Shown: positions 22,705-31,487 of the stretch, piece after piece
Layout of the letters: each line of letters starts with the position of its first letter
Position numbering within the stretch: position 1 is the stretch's first letter
Source of the DNA: an uncultured bacterium
Lineage (GTDB): Bacteria; Sysuimicrobiota; Sysuimicrobiia; Sysuimicrobiales; Sysuimicrobiaceae
Length of the DNA: 64,000 nucleotides
NCBI GenBank assembly: GCA_938028835.1
Contig: CALIMJ010000008.1
Coordinates: 155,332-219,331, forward strand
Reading direction: 5' to 3'
Program-made: the position numbers and the translations under genes
The notes under the pieces: generated by a model
Databases searched by the model: none
What the model saw: the letters and a program-made list of their open reading frames with translations, nothing else
What the model was told of the DNA's origin: nothing

Positions 22705-23517
22705 CTACTGCAGGTGCCAGAACAGGCGCAGGTGCTGCCAGCGCAGGTACCGGTCCGCCAGCAGGGACAGGGGCTTGCGCGCGGCGGGGAAGTCCTCCGA
22801 CAGCCGCTCCAGCACCCTCCGCAGTCCGGACTCCGCGGCGTCCCGGTGCTCCGCCGCCAGCCGGTAGAAGGTAGCCCCCTGCTGCTCGTACTCCTCCAGG
22901 CTGCGCCACTCACCTCCCAGAGCCCGCCCCGGCCGCACCGTGCGCGCGTAACCCCCGTGGGACAGGACGTAGCCGGGGAACACCCCTGTGAGGAACAGGG
23001 CGATGTCCGCAATCCGCCGCAGCAACGGGAAGCGGTACGGCTCCTCCACCAGCTGCGCCAGCCGCACCATGTCGTCCATGTTCAGGTCGGAAAAGCGCAG
23101 CCGCTGCAGCCTCCCGCGGTGCCACACGTGCACCACGTAGGTCTCCGTCCGGACGAAGGAGGCCAGCATGGCGGCCAGGTAATCCAGGACCTCCTCGTCG
23201 TCCAGGAGCTGGTTCACCCGGGGGGTGTCGAAGATGGGCACGGACTCCCGCAGGCCCACCCACTCCAGGGTATAGCGGGCGTGCCGGACGTCCCGCGCCA
23301 CCTGCCGGAGGAGGATGGCGAACAGCAGGCGGGGGGAGATCTTGAGGGTGATGTCCGGGTCGGTCCGGATCCGCTCCACCAGCCGGGCGTCCTCCAGGGC
23401 CACCTCCAGGAATTCCGGCCGGCGTAGCTGCGACAGGAGGACCGGGACTTGGTCGGGCCGCTCCGCCAGCGTGCTCGCGATGAAGCGCAGGTCGTGTTCC
23501 CCGTAGGTCTGGGTCAT
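22705..23517 (-). CDS. Conserved-looking cytosolic protein of unknown function
   Basis: A 270-residue helical protein without signal peptide or membrane anchor. It has alternating acidic and hydrophobic helices (LDYLAAMLASFVRTETYVVHVWHRG) and an Arg/Leu-rich C-terminus ending YLRWQHLRLFWHLQ. Codon use and composition are like its neighbours. No catalytic motif or known domain was recognised. GAGGGGGA precedes ATG 23517, and the metallophosphoesterase follows directly, suggesting a shared function. Confidence 0.75.
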   Translation of the reverse strand: MTQTYGEHDLRFIASTLAERPDQVPVLLSQLRRPEFLEVALEDARLVERIRTDPDITLKISPRLLFAILLRQVARDVRHARYTLEWVGLRESVPIFDTPRVNQLLDDEEVLDYLAAMLASFVRTETYVVHVWHRGRLQRLRFSDLNMDDMVRLAQLVEEPYRFPLLRRIADIALFLTGVFPGYVLSHGGYARTVRPGRALGGEWRSLEEYEQQGATFYRLAAEHRDAAESGLRRVLERLSEDFPAARKPLSLLADRYLRWQHLRLFWHLQ

Positions 23518-23548
23518 GTCACGCTCCCCCTCGACCGCCTCCACCTCC

Positions 23549-23559
23549 AATATACGTAT
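23549..23559. promoter_or_regulatory. AT-rich divergent promoter core
   Basis: The sequence AATATACGTAT, containing the palindrome ATACGTAT, is an isolated AT-rich patch between the divergent unknown gene (-) and the TRAP permease (+). On the minus strand it provides a TATATT -10, about 25 bases ahead of a Shine-Dalgarno-equipped ATG. A + strand -10 (TATACG) is weaker. Confidence 0.4.
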
Positions 23560-23642
23560 CGGGCGCGCCGGGGGCCTCCTTCACCCCGGGCGGAGGATCT
23601 CCAGGGGACGCCACGAAAACCCTGGCGGACGGGGGCGCGGCA

Positions 23643-25667
23643 ATGACGCGGGCTGAGGTCGGGCAAGCGCAGGAGATCGAGCAGCTGCTGGCCAGCGCGG
23701 ACCCCGAGTTCGGGTACCGCAGGCTCGCGGGGCCCTTCGCCGCGGCTGTCGCCACGGTGGCGGTGGCCATGTCGGCCTTCCACCTGTACACCTCGGGCTT
23801 CGGGACTCTTCTGGCCCTTAAGCAGCGGGCCGTGCACCTGGGCTTCGTGTTCACCCTGGTGTTCCTCCTGTACCCCGTACGGAGGAAGCACGCGGGCCAG
23901 ACCGTCTTCGGGTGGCCGGACGTGGCGTTCGCCCTGGCGGGCGTGGCCTGCGTGGGCTACCTCCTCTGGCACCACGACCGCCTGATGCTGCAGGCCGGCC
24001 AGCTGGCCCGTACGGACCTCGTGGTGGGCGCGGCGGGGGTCCTGCTGGTGCTGGAGGCGGGCCGGCGGGTGATGGGGGTCTTGCCCTTTATCGCCGCAGC
24101 CCTGCTGGCGTACCCCTTCCTGGGGGAGTACGTGCCCGGCCTGTTCGCGGTGCGCCGGTTCCCCGTGGAGCGGGTCATCGAGCACATGTGGTACACCACG
24201 GAGGGCGTGTTCGGGATCCCGCTCGGGGTTTCGGCCACCTACGTTTTCCTGTTCGTGCTGCTGGGCGCCTTTCTCGAGCGAACCGGGTTGGGCCAGCTGT
24301 TCGTGGAGGTCGCCATGGCCCTGGCGGGGTGGATGCACGGGGGACCCGCCAAAGTGTCCGTGTTCAGCAGCGCCCTGCTGGGCACCGTTTCCGGCTCCTC
24401 GGTGGCGAACGTGGTAGCCGACGGGGTCTTCAACATCCCCCTGATGAAGCGGCTGGGCTACCACCCGCGCTTTGCGGCGGCGGCGGAGGCGGCCACCTCC
24501 GTGGGCGGCCAGATCATGCCGCCCGTGATGGGCGCTGCCGCCTTCGTGATGGCGGAGTTCCTGGGAGTGCCCTACCTCACCGTGGTGCAAGCAGCCGTGG
24601 TGCCGGCCCTGCTGTACTTCGTATCCCTGTTCTTCGTGATCCACTTCGAGGCCAGACGCCTGGACCTGCGGGGGCTGCGGCGGGAGGAGCTCCCCGACCT
24701 GCGGCGCACGGTGCTCCGCAAGTGGTACCTGGTGGTCCCCCTGCTCGTCATGGTCCTGTACCTGGTGCGGGGATTTTCGCCCGCGCGGGCGGCGTTCATG
24801 GCCATCGCGCTCGCCGCGGCCGTCCACCTGATCACGTGCGTCCGGGAAGGCCGCCTGCGGGACTACCCGCGGGAGCTGTGGGGGATGCTGGAGTACGGGG
24901 CCCGGAACGCTCTGACGGTGGCCCTGGCGTGCGCGGTGGTGGGGGTCATTATCGGCGTCGTCACCCTCACGGGGATTGGGAACGCCCTGGTCACGGTGAC
25001 CACCGCTCTGGGCCAGCACAACCTGTTCCTGACGCTGGTGCTGGTCATGGTGGCCTGCACCATCATCGGCTCCGGGATCCCTACCACCGCCACCTACATC
25101 ATCCTGGCGGCCCTGGCGGTCCCCGCCATCGAGGCACTCCTTCCCGCCAAGGGGCCGGAGATCGCGCCGGGAGTGAGGGTTTCTCACATCGCGGGACACC
25201 TGTTCATCTTCTACTACGGCGTCATCGCGGACCTGACCCCTCCAGACGCCCTGGCTGCCTATGCGGCCGCGGGCATTGCCCGGACGCCGCCGTTCCCGGT
25301 GAGCCTGGAGGCCACGCGGCACGCCCTCGCGGCCATCCTCGTCCCGTTTGCCTTCGTGTACTCTCCGGAGCTGTTGCTGCTCAGCGGGTCTTGGCCCGAC
25401 CGCGCGTTAGCGGTGGCCTCCGCGGTGGCGGGGATCGTGTTCCTGTCCGCGGCGGTGGCCGGCTACTTCTTCGGGCCCGCCCACCCCGTGGAGCGGGTGC
25501 TCCTGGCGGGTGCTGCGGTGGGGATGGTCCTGCACAACCCGTGGCTGGACCTGGCGGGGCTTGCAGCTGCAGGTCTGGTGGCGGCCGCGCAGTTCTTCCG
25601 ACAGGCTCCGGGAACGCGCGGGGCGGGCCGAGGTCAGCCGGCGGCGGCCAAGCAGGACGGGCGATGA
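23643..25667 (+). CDS. Fused TRAP transporter permease (DctQ-DctM type)
   Basis: A 674-residue inner-membrane permease in which the small (4-helix) and large (12-helix) TRAP subunits are one polypeptide, as in TAXI-type systems. Landmarks of the large domain are GTVSGSSVANVVADGVFNIP, ATSVGGQIMPPVMGAAAF, and the second repeat IGSGIPTTATYIILAALAVP. TRAP systems import organic acids or amino acids with a Na+ gradient and need a periplasmic binding protein, but none is encoded nearby. The stop overlaps the arginase start (ATGA), so the imported substrate may be arginine-related. Confidence 0.93.
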   Translation: MTRAEVGQAQEIEQLLASADPEFGYRRLAGPFAAAVATVAVAMSAFHLYTSGFGTLLALKQRAVHLGFVFTLVFLLYPVRRKHAGQTVFGWPDVAFALAGVACVGYLLWHHDRLMLQAGQLARTDLVVGAAGVLLVLEAGRRVMGVLPFIAAALLAYPFLGEYVPGLFAVRRFPVERVIEHMWYTTEGVFGIPLGVSATYVFLFVLLGAFLERTGLGQLFVEVAMALAGWMHGGPAKVSVFSSALLGTVSGSSVANVVADGVFNIPLMKRLGYHPRFAAAAEAATSVGGQIMPPVMGAAAFVMAEFLGVPYLTVVQAAVVPALLYFVSLFFVIHFEARRLDLRGLRREELPDLRRTVLRKWYLVVPLLVMVLYLVRGFSPARAAFMAIALAAAVHLITCVREGRLRDYPRELWGMLEYGARNALTVALACAVVGVIIGVVTLTGIGNALVTVTTALGQHNLFLTLVLVMVACTIIGSGIPTTATYIILAALAVPAIEALLPAKGPEIAPGVRVSHIAGHLFIFYYGVIADLTPPDALAAYAAAGIARTPPFPVSLEATRHALAAILVPFAFVYSPELLLLSGSWPDRALAVASAVAGIVFLSAAVAGYFFGPAHPVERVLLAGAAVGMVLHNPWLDLAGLAAAGLVAAAQFFRQAPGTRGAGRGQPAAAKQDGR

Positions 25668-26563
25668 GGGATGTGGCCCTAGTGGGGGTTCCCCTGGATC
25701 TCGGGTCGGGGCGCCGCGGCACCGACATGGGGCCCAGCGCGCTGCGCTACGCGCAGCTGCAGGCGGAGCTGGAGAGCCTGGGCTACCGGGTCACTGACCT
25801 CGGCAACGTGAGCTTCCCAGTGGTGGAGCGACTGGAGGAGGGCGACCCGCGGGCGCGCTACGCGGACGCCATCGTCCGGGTGTGCGAGGAGGTGGACCGT
25901 GCGGTGACGGCGGCCCTGCGCCAGGGTGCCTTGCCCGTGGTTTTGGGGGGAGACCACAGCCTCAGCCTGGGGAGTGTTGCGGCGGTGATTCGTGACCGCC
26001 CGGAGACGGGGTTGTTGTGGCTGGACGCGCACGGCGACTTCAACACGCCCGAGACCTCTCCCTCCGGGAACGTGCACGGGATGGTGCTGGCGTGCCTGGT
26101 GGGGCTCGGCCTTCCTCCCCTGGTGCGGGTGGGCGGGTTCGGGCCGAAACTGGCCCCGCAGCACTGCGCCCTGGTGGGCACCCGACAGCTGGACCCGGGG
26201 GAGCGGGAGCTGCTGCGGTCCAGCGGGGTGCGGGTGTTCACGATGAAGGACGTGGACCGGTACGGTGTGGGGGAGGTAGTCCAGCGCGCCCTGGACGCGG
26301 TCACCGACGGGGGCAAGCGGCCGCTGCACGTCAGCCTGGACCTGGACGTGGTGGACCCCGCACACGCTCCCGGCGTGGCGACCCCGTGTGCCGGCGGCCT
26401 GTCCTATCGTGAAGTGCACCTGGCCATGGAGCTGGTGGCGGACTCGGGCACCCTGCTGTGCATGGACGTGGTGGAAGTCAACCCCATCCTGGACGCACAG
26501 AACCGCACCGCGCGCCTGGCCACGGGGCTGGTGGCCTCCGCCCTGGGCAAGCGCATCTTCTGA
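25664..26563 (+). CDS. rocF: Arginase/agmatinase-family ureohydrolase, probably arginase
   Basis: A 299-residue binuclear Mn enzyme that hydrolyses arginine to ornithine and urea. The signatures are GGDHSLSLG, DAHGDFNTPETSPSGNVHG and SLDLDVVDP, plus the catalytic/metal Asp and His residues within them. The SGNVHGM segment and overall length are closer to arginase (RocF) than to agmatinase. Translation is coupled to the TRAP permease upstream. A class III aminotransferase at 35.1 kb could use the ornithine, but it is not in the same operon. Confidence 0.92.
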   Translation: MRDVALVGVPLDLGSGRRGTDMGPSALRYAQLQAELESLGYRVTDLGNVSFPVVERLEEGDPRARYADAIVRVCEEVDRAVTAALRQGALPVVLGGDHSLSLGSVAAVIRDRPETGLLWLDAHGDFNTPETSPSGNVHGMVLACLVGLGLPPLVRVGGFGPKLAPQHCALVGTRQLDPGERELLRSSGVRVFTMKDVDRYGVGEVVQRALDAVTDGGKRPLHVSLDLDVVDPAHAPGVATPCAGGLSYREVHLAMELVADSGTLLCMDVVEVNPILDAQNRTARLATGLVASALGKRIF

Positions 26564-26593
26564 GGCGCTCCCGCGCCGCCGGCGCAGCCTCAG
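26560..26593. terminator. Hairpin between arginase and LysR genes
   Basis: CTGAGGC (26560-26566) pairs with GCCTCAG (26587-26593), with a further GCGC pairing inside. It begins at the arginase stop codon and lies between two convergent genes, so it could end transcription from both sides. There is no U-run. Confidence 0.45.
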
Positions 26594-26623
26594 GGCAACC
26601 GCCCGTTCCCGCTGGACACGATC

Positions 26624-27583
26624 CTAATCGGCCGGTCGCGTCCGCGCAGCCGGCTTCGGGCTGCCCGCCGGGGCCGCCTCCCGGCGGAACTGGCGCCGCA
26701 CCAGCTCCACGAACGCCTGCACCGTGCCCGGCAGCCGCCCCACGCGGCGCAGGGCCAGGAACACCTCCCGCTGCGCCGTGGGCAGGTCGCGCACCGTCCG
26801 GATGCGGACCATGCCCGCCCGCACGTACGCAGCCACGGAGCGGTGCGGCGCAAACCCCACTCCCATCCCGCGGGAGATGAGGATCACCCCCAGCGGGATG
26901 CCGTCCACCTCGATGGCGGAGTGCAGGCCCAGCTCCTCCTGCATCCACCGTTCGAACTCCTCGAAACCCTCGCCCCACTGCATGGAGATGAGGGTGTGCC
27001 CCACGAGGTCCCGGGGCGTGATGTGGCGCCGGCGGCTGAGGGGGTGGCGCGGCGGCGTCAGGAGGACGATGTCGTCGGCCACCAGGGGCTCCACGGTGAT
27101 GAGGGGCTCGTGCAGGGGGCGTACCACGAACCCCACGTCCGCCAGGCCGTCCCGCAGCATCTCCACCACCTCGTTGGAGTGTCCGTACCGTACCACCACC
27201 CGGGCGCCGGGCCGCTCGCGGCGGAACGCCTCCAGAAGGTCGGGGAGGATGGCGGTGGCCGCGGACACCGTGGCGCCCACCAGCACGGTGCCCCGGCCCT
27301 CCGTCTCCCGGGCCGCGGACGCTCCCTCCTGGATCAGCTGCAACGCCCGCTGCGCGTAGGGCAGGAACGCCTCGCCCGCCTCGGTGAGCCGCACCGTCCT
27401 CCCGCGGCGCTCGAACAGGGGGCGCCCGATCTCCTGCTCGAGCGCCTGGATACGGGCGGTGACCGAGGGCTGGGTGAGGAACAGGGCGGCCGCCGCGCGG
27501 GTGAAGCTGCGCTCCCGCGCCACCTGCAGGAACGCCTCGAGGTTCTGCAGTTCCACGGGAAGACCAGTTCGCAGCTCAGCCAT
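26624..27583 (-). CDS. LysR-family transcriptional regulator
   Basis: This 319-residue regulator has an N-terminal winged helix-turn-helix (residues ~12-70: NLEAFLQVARERSFTRAAAA, LFLTQPSVTARIQALE) and a two-lobed periplasmic-binding-like effector domain at ~100-300, with a disordered Pro/Ala tail. LysR proteins commonly control a divergent neighbour, here the MNT-like gene at 27.6 kb, and themselves. Its proximity to TRAP-arginase is convergent, so control of that operon is less obvious. The effector is unknown. Confidence 0.92.
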   Translation of the reverse strand: MAELRTGLPVELQNLEAFLQVARERSFTRAAAALFLTQPSVTARIQALEQEIGRPLFERRGRTVRLTEAGEAFLPYAQRALQLIQEGASAARETEGRGTVLVGATVSAATAILPDLLEAFRRERPGARVVVRYGHSNEVVEMLRDGLADVGFVVRPLHEPLITVEPLVADDIVLLTPPRHPLSRRRHITPRDLVGHTLISMQWGEGFEEFERWMQEELGLHSAIEVDGIPLGVILISRGMGVGFAPHRSVAAYVRAGMVRIRTVRDLPTAQREVFLALRRVGRLPGTVQAFVELVRRQFRREAAPAGSPKPAARTRPAD

Positions 27584-27597
27584 AGATCTCCTCTATG
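27581..27597 (-). promoter_or_regulatory. Inverted repeat spanning the LysR start codon
   Basis: CATAGA and TCTATG are perfect 6-base complements around five bases. Read on the minus strand, the AGGAG ribosome site lies between the arms and the start ATG lies in the second arm. The RNA hairpin could mask the start, or the DNA palindrome could be an autoregulatory binding site. Confidence 0.35.
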
Positions 27598-27648
27598 GCA
27601 GGCCTCCGGCTTCCGGCCCGCCGGGCCGGGCAGTAGCATAGGGGCGAG

Positions 27649-28548
27649 ATGGGGGCTTTCGAGGAGCTGCGGGCGTACTTCTCCCGGACCCGCGAGGTGT
27701 GCGCGGTGTACCTGTACGGCCGGTACCCTCCGGGCGCCACCTACCCCGACACGGACATCGAGCTGGGCCTCGTGTTCCCCCCGGAGACGCCGGAGGAGGA
27801 AGTGGGTGCGTTCCTGGAGCGGCTCGGGGAGGACAACCCCCTGGGACCTGCCCAGGGAGTCTTGCTGCCCTCCGTGCTGAACCAGCACGTGTTGCCCGTG
27901 GTGTACGAGATGCTGGGGTGGGGACAGCTCCTGGTGGAGAACGACCGCGACGCGCACGCCCGTTTCCTGCGCGAGAGCCAGGCCAGGATCGAGGCCGCGC
28001 GGGACAAGCTACTGGAGGAGGCCCGGGAGGTTCTGCAGCAGGCACGACGGCTGGGGGAGGGGATCCCGGAGTTCCGCCCGCGGCCGGGCCAGCCCCTGCG
28101 GATGCTCGACCCCCTGCGGGTGGGCTGGCGGCTCGGACGGCTGCTGGCCTCGGTGGCGGTGATCGAGGTGGCCACGCGGGAGGTGGAGGAGACCGCCAAG
28201 GACCCGGAGCGCGTGAACCAGGTGGTGGGGTGGTTCAGCAACGGGGCCGGCGCCGCCACAGGGATCGCCAAGGCGATGCTCACCACGTACGAGCTGGAGC
28301 GCCCCGCGCGGCGGTGGCAGGTGTTCCTCCCCCTCGCGGACCTGGGTCTGGTCACCACGGAACACGCCCTGTGGCTGGGTGCGGTGGTGGAGACCCGCTG
28401 GAGCCTCATGACCGCGGAGTCCATCCCCAGCCCCGAGCGTGCGCTGCTGCTCCTGCGAACCTACCTGCACGCGCTCCTGCAGTTCGCCCGGGTGGCGAGC
28501 TGGGTCACCGAGATGCCCACGGTGGGCGAGGCGGCCCGGCTGCACTGA
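27649..28548 (+). CDS. MNT-like nucleotidyltransferase domain fused to a helical (HEPN-like) domain
   Basis: A 299-residue protein. Residues ~1-95 follow the minimal nucleotidyltransferase pattern (VYLYGRYPPGATYPDTDIEL), but the normal GS of the motif is GR and the catalytic D-x-D reads DTDIE, so activity is doubtful. After a charged coiled stretch, residues ~150-290 form long helices (EVATREVEETAKDPERVNQV) compatible with a HEPN or KNTase-C-like domain. The combination resembles HEPN-MNT pairs in one chain. A -10-like TAGCAT lies nine bases upstream of the ATG. The role is unknown, and toxin-antitoxin-like self-control is only a guess. Confidence 0.6.
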   Translation: MGAFEELRAYFSRTREVCAVYLYGRYPPGATYPDTDIELGLVFPPETPEEEVGAFLERLGEDNPLGPAQGVLLPSVLNQHVLPVVYEMLGWGQLLVENDRDAHARFLRESQARIEAARDKLLEEAREVLQQARRLGEGIPEFRPRPGQPLRMLDPLRVGWRLGRLLASVAVIEVATREVEETAKDPERVNQVVGWFSNGAGAATGIAKAMLTTYELERPARRWQVFLPLADLGLVTTEHALWLGAVVETRWSLMTAESIPSPERALLLLRTYLHALLQFARVASWVTEMPTVGEAARLH

Positions 28549-28551
28549 GCG

Positions 28552-28616
28552 TACACCTGTTCGCATCCGGTGTAACCCGTCCCGCCGCGCACAGGAGTTC
28601 GGCCGCCGCGGCCGAA
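28552..28616 (+). promoter_or_regulatory. Two perfect hairpins in the leader region of the ntrC-rpoN operon
   Basis: TACACC/GGTGTA (28552-28574, 11-base loop) and TTCGGCCG/CGGCCGAA (28598-28616, 3-base loop) lie in the 101-base gap. The second is followed directly by TATAAA at 28618-28623, a plausible -10 for the GTG at 28650. The first hairpin, three bases after the preceding stop codon, may terminate the upstream gene. A -24/-12 sigma-54 promoter was not seen. Confidence 0.4.
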
Positions 28617-28649
28617 ATATAAAGCAGGGCAAATTAAGCTTCCGGGACG

Positions 28650-30026
28650 GTGAGGCCGGTGGCGCGGCACAGGGTCCTGGTGGTGGACGACGAGGAGAAC
28701 ATCCGGAACCTCCTCAGCCAGATCCTGCGGCAGGAGGGCTTCGAGGTGGAGGCCGCCGCGGACGGCGCCACCGCCCTGCGCCGCGCCAGTTCCGGGGAGT
28801 TCGACCTGGTCCTTCTGGACGTCCGGATTCCCGAGAAGGACGGGATGGAGGTCCTGCGGGAGATCCGCCGGGAGGACCCGGGTGCGGTGGTGATGATCGT
28901 CACGGGGTACGCCACCCTGGAGATGGCGGTGGAGGCCATGCGCCAGGGGGCGTTCGACTACATCTCCAAGCCCTTTAAGAAGGACGAGCTCCTGTTGAAG
29001 GTCCGCCGGGCCCTGGAGCACGAGCAGCTTCGGGAGGAGAACCGGAAGCTGCACGAGGAGCTGCGGGCGCGCTTCAAGTTCGAGGGCATCGTGGGCAGCT
29101 CCCCCAAGATGCAGGAGGTCATGCGGGTGGCGGCCGCGGTGGCACCCACGGACGCCACCGTGCTCATCTACGGGGAGACCGGAACGGGCAAGGAGATCCT
29201 GGCGCGGTCCATCCACGACCAGAGCCGCCGGGCGGAGGGCCCCTTCGTAGCCATCAACTGCGGGGCCATCCCGGAAACCCTCCTGGAGACGGAGCTGTTC
29301 GGCCACGAGAAGGGCGCCTTCACCAGCGCGGTGGGAAGCCGCATCGGGAAGTTCGAGGCCGCGGACGGTGGCACCATCTTCCTCGACGAGGTGGGCGACA
29401 TGAGCCCCGCCATGCAGGTCAAACTCCTGCGGGTCCTCCAGGAGCGGACCTTCGAGCGGGTGGGGAGCAACAAGCCCGTCCGCGTGGACGTGCGGGTCAT
29501 CGCGGCCACCAACAAGGATCTGCGCCAGATGGTCCGGGACGGGCGGTTCCGGGAGGACCTGTTCTACCGGCTCAGCGTGGTGCCCATCGAGCTTCCCCCC
29601 CTGCGGGAGCGGCAGGAGGACATCCCCCTGCTCGCGCAGCACTTCCTGGAGAAGTACCGGGCCAAGTACGGGAAGCCGGTGACGGGGTTCACACCGCAGG
29701 CGGTGCGGAAGATGCGACGGTACCCGTGGCCTGGGAACGTGCGGGAGCTGGAGTTCGCGGTGGAGCGCGCGGTCATCCTGTGCCGGACGCCGGAGATCTG
29801 GGCGGAGGATCTCTGGCTGGGCGGGGCGGGGCCCGAGGGGACGGAGGATCGGCTGCCGACCCTGGCGGAGGTGGAGCGCCAGCATATGGTGCACGTGCTG
29901 CAGCGCACGGAGTGGAACCTGGAGGAGGCGGCCCGGATCCTGGGGCTGAGCCTCGCGCAGCTCCGGCGGCGCCTGGACCAGCACGGGGTGCAGCTGCCCA
30001 CCGCCGGCCGCTCCGGCGGACGGTGA
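28650..30026 (+). CDS. NtrC-family sigma-54-dependent response regulator
   Basis: This 458-residue activator has a receiver (phospho-acceptor Asp 57 in [11 protein letters not shown]), an AAA+ domain with Walker A GETGTGKE (~175-182) and Walker B FLDEVGD, and a C-terminal Fis-type helix-turn-helix ([18 protein letters not shown]). The sigma-54 contact loop reads GAFTSA (222-227) in place of the usual GAFTGA. It is translationally coupled to rpoN (GTGA), so the activator and its sigma factor are made together. No sensor kinase is adjacent. AtoC, HydG or ZraR are the closest named relatives. Confidence 0.93.
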   Translation: MRPVARHRVLVVDDEENIRNLLSQILRQEGFEVEAAADGATALRRASSGEFDLVLLDVRIPEKDGMEVLREIRREDPGAVVMIVTGYATLEMAVEAMRQGAFDYISKPFKKDELLLKVRRALEHEQLREENRKLHEELRARFKFEGIVGSSPKMQEVMRVAAAVAPTDATVLIYGETGTGKEILARSIHDQSRRAEGPFVAINCGAIPETLLETELFGHEKGAFTSAVGSRIGKFEAADGGTIFLDEVGDMSPAMQVKLLRVLQERTFERVGSNKPVRVDVRVIAATNKDLRQMVRDGRFREDLFYRLSVVPIELPPLRERQEDIPLLAQHFLEKYRAKYGKPVTGFTPQAVRKMRRYPWPGNVRELEFAVERAVILCRTPEIWAEDLWLGGAGPEGTEDRLPTLAEVERQHMVHVLQRTEWNLEEAARILGLSLAQLRRRLDQHGVQLPTAGRSGGR

Positions 30027-31474
30027 GGAGCGTGGAGGTCCGTCCCGGCCTGGACATCGCCCCGCTGCCCCAGCAGCGGATGGTGCCGAAGCTCATGGCG
30101 GTGAGCGCGGTGCTGGTGCTCCCGCTCCCCCAGCTGGAGGCCCGCATCGAGGAGGAACTCCACAACAACCCGGCGCTGGAACGGGAGGAGGTGCTCTGCG
30201 CCCGGTGCGGGGCGGAGGTGACGGCAGGCGTCTGCAGCAGCTGCGGCCACGTACCCGGGGAGCCCCTGGTGGAGGACAGCCTGACCGCCCCTCGGGCGAA
30301 CCCCGACGAGGACTTTGATCCCTTGAGTCACGTGGGTGCGGAGATTTCGTTGCAGGAGTTCCTGCTGCTGCAGCTGGCGGCTCAGGACCTGAAGGGTCGG
30401 CGTCGCCAGCTGGCGGAATTCCTGGTAGGCTGTGTGGACCACCGTGGGTACCTCACCTGCGACCTTCAGGAAGCCGCCTCCCGCTTCCGCCTGTCCGTGC
30501 GGGTGGCGGAGGAGGTGCTGGCGGTGGTGCAGGCGTTCGAGCCGGTGGGGGTGGCCGCCCGCACCGTGGAGGAGTGCCTGCTGCTGCAGCTGCGGGCCCT
30601 GGAGCCCAGCCCGCACAACCTCCTGGCCCAGCGGCTGATCGCCGAGGGCCTGCTGGGCGGACTGGCCCGGGGCGAGTACGCCAAGGTCGGGCAACGGCTG
30701 GGGACGTCCGCGCAGGAGGTCCGGGAGGTGCACCAGTACATCCGCAGGAACCTGTACCCGTACCCCGCGGACCGGTACGAAGCGGAGCGCCAGGGTGGCG
30801 GCCGGCTGAAACCGCAGGAGGTCCCCCGGCCGGATGCCGTCATCGTGCGCACCCCCCGGGGCTACGCGGTGGAGGTCATGGGGTCGCCTACCATGGGCCT
30901 GCGGGTGAACGAGCTGTACCGGGACCTGTACCTGCGGGCCCGCAAGTTCCCGCAGGAGTTCGCGCCGAACGCGGCACAGCACATCCACGACTATGTGACG
31001 CGGGCTAAGCTGTTCATCGAGACCGTGAAGCGCCGCAACTGGACCCTGAAGGCGATCCTGGAGGCCATCGTGGAGGTGCAGCGGGAGTTCCTGGAGTTCG
31101 GGCCCAGCCACCTCAAGCCCCTCACCATGGCCACGGTGGCGGCCCGGGTGGGGGTCAGCGAGTCCACCGTCAGCCGTGCCCTGGACGGGAAGTACGTGCT
31201 GCTACCCAACGGCCGGGTGGTGTCCTGCGAGGTGTTCTTCGACGCGTCCCTGCCCGTCAAGGAGAGGATCCGGCAGCTGGTGCAGGAGGAGGATCCGGAC
31301 GCCCCCCTCACGGACCGGGAGATCGCCCAGCGGCTGCGGCGGGAGGGGATGCCCATCGCGCGGCGGACCGCGGCCAAGTACCGGGAGGAGGTGGGGATCC
31401 CGCCTTCCTCCGTCCGGCGCCTGCGCCGCGACCTCGCGGAGGGCGGGCGTGCGGCCCTGCGGGGGCTGGCCTGA
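30023..31474 (+). CDS. rpoN: RNA polymerase sigma-54 factor with an inserted zinc-ribbon-like motif
   Basis: A 483-residue sigma factor. Region I (residues ~8-54: [20 protein letters not shown], ending HNNPALE), a core-binding domain at ~105-300, a helix-turn-helix near 360-385 ([20 protein letters not shown]) and the RpoN box [10 protein letters not shown] (446-455) are all present. Between region I and the core-binding domain sit two CxxC knuckles (Cys 59, 62, 71, 74) that look like a zinc ribbon, which standard RpoN lacks. The start GTG 30023 overlaps the activator stop; GTG 30032 is an alternative. Confidence 0.95.
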   Translation: MRSVEVRPGLDIAPLPQQRMVPKLMAVSAVLVLPLPQLEARIEEELHNNPALEREEVLCARCGAEVTAGVCSSCGHVPGEPLVEDSLTAPRANPDEDFDPLSHVGAEISLQEFLLLQLAAQDLKGRRRQLAEFLVGCVDHRGYLTCDLQEAASRFRLSVRVAEEVLAVVQAFEPVGVAARTVEECLLLQLRALEPSPHNLLAQRLIAEGLLGGLARGEYAKVGQRLGTSAQEVREVHQYIRRNLYPYPADRYEAERQGGGRLKPQEVPRPDAVIVRTPRGYAVEVMGSPTMGLRVNELYRDLYLRARKFPQEFAPNAAQHIHDYVTRAKLFIETVKRRNWTLKAILEAIVEVQREFLEFGPSHLKPLTMATVAARVGVSESTVSRALDGKYVLLPNGRVVSCEVFFDASLPVKERIRQLVQEEDPDAPLTDREIAQRLRREGMPIARRTAAKYREEVGIPPSSVRRLRRDLAEGGRAALRGLA

Positions 31475-31487
31475 GGGGGAGGGGGCG

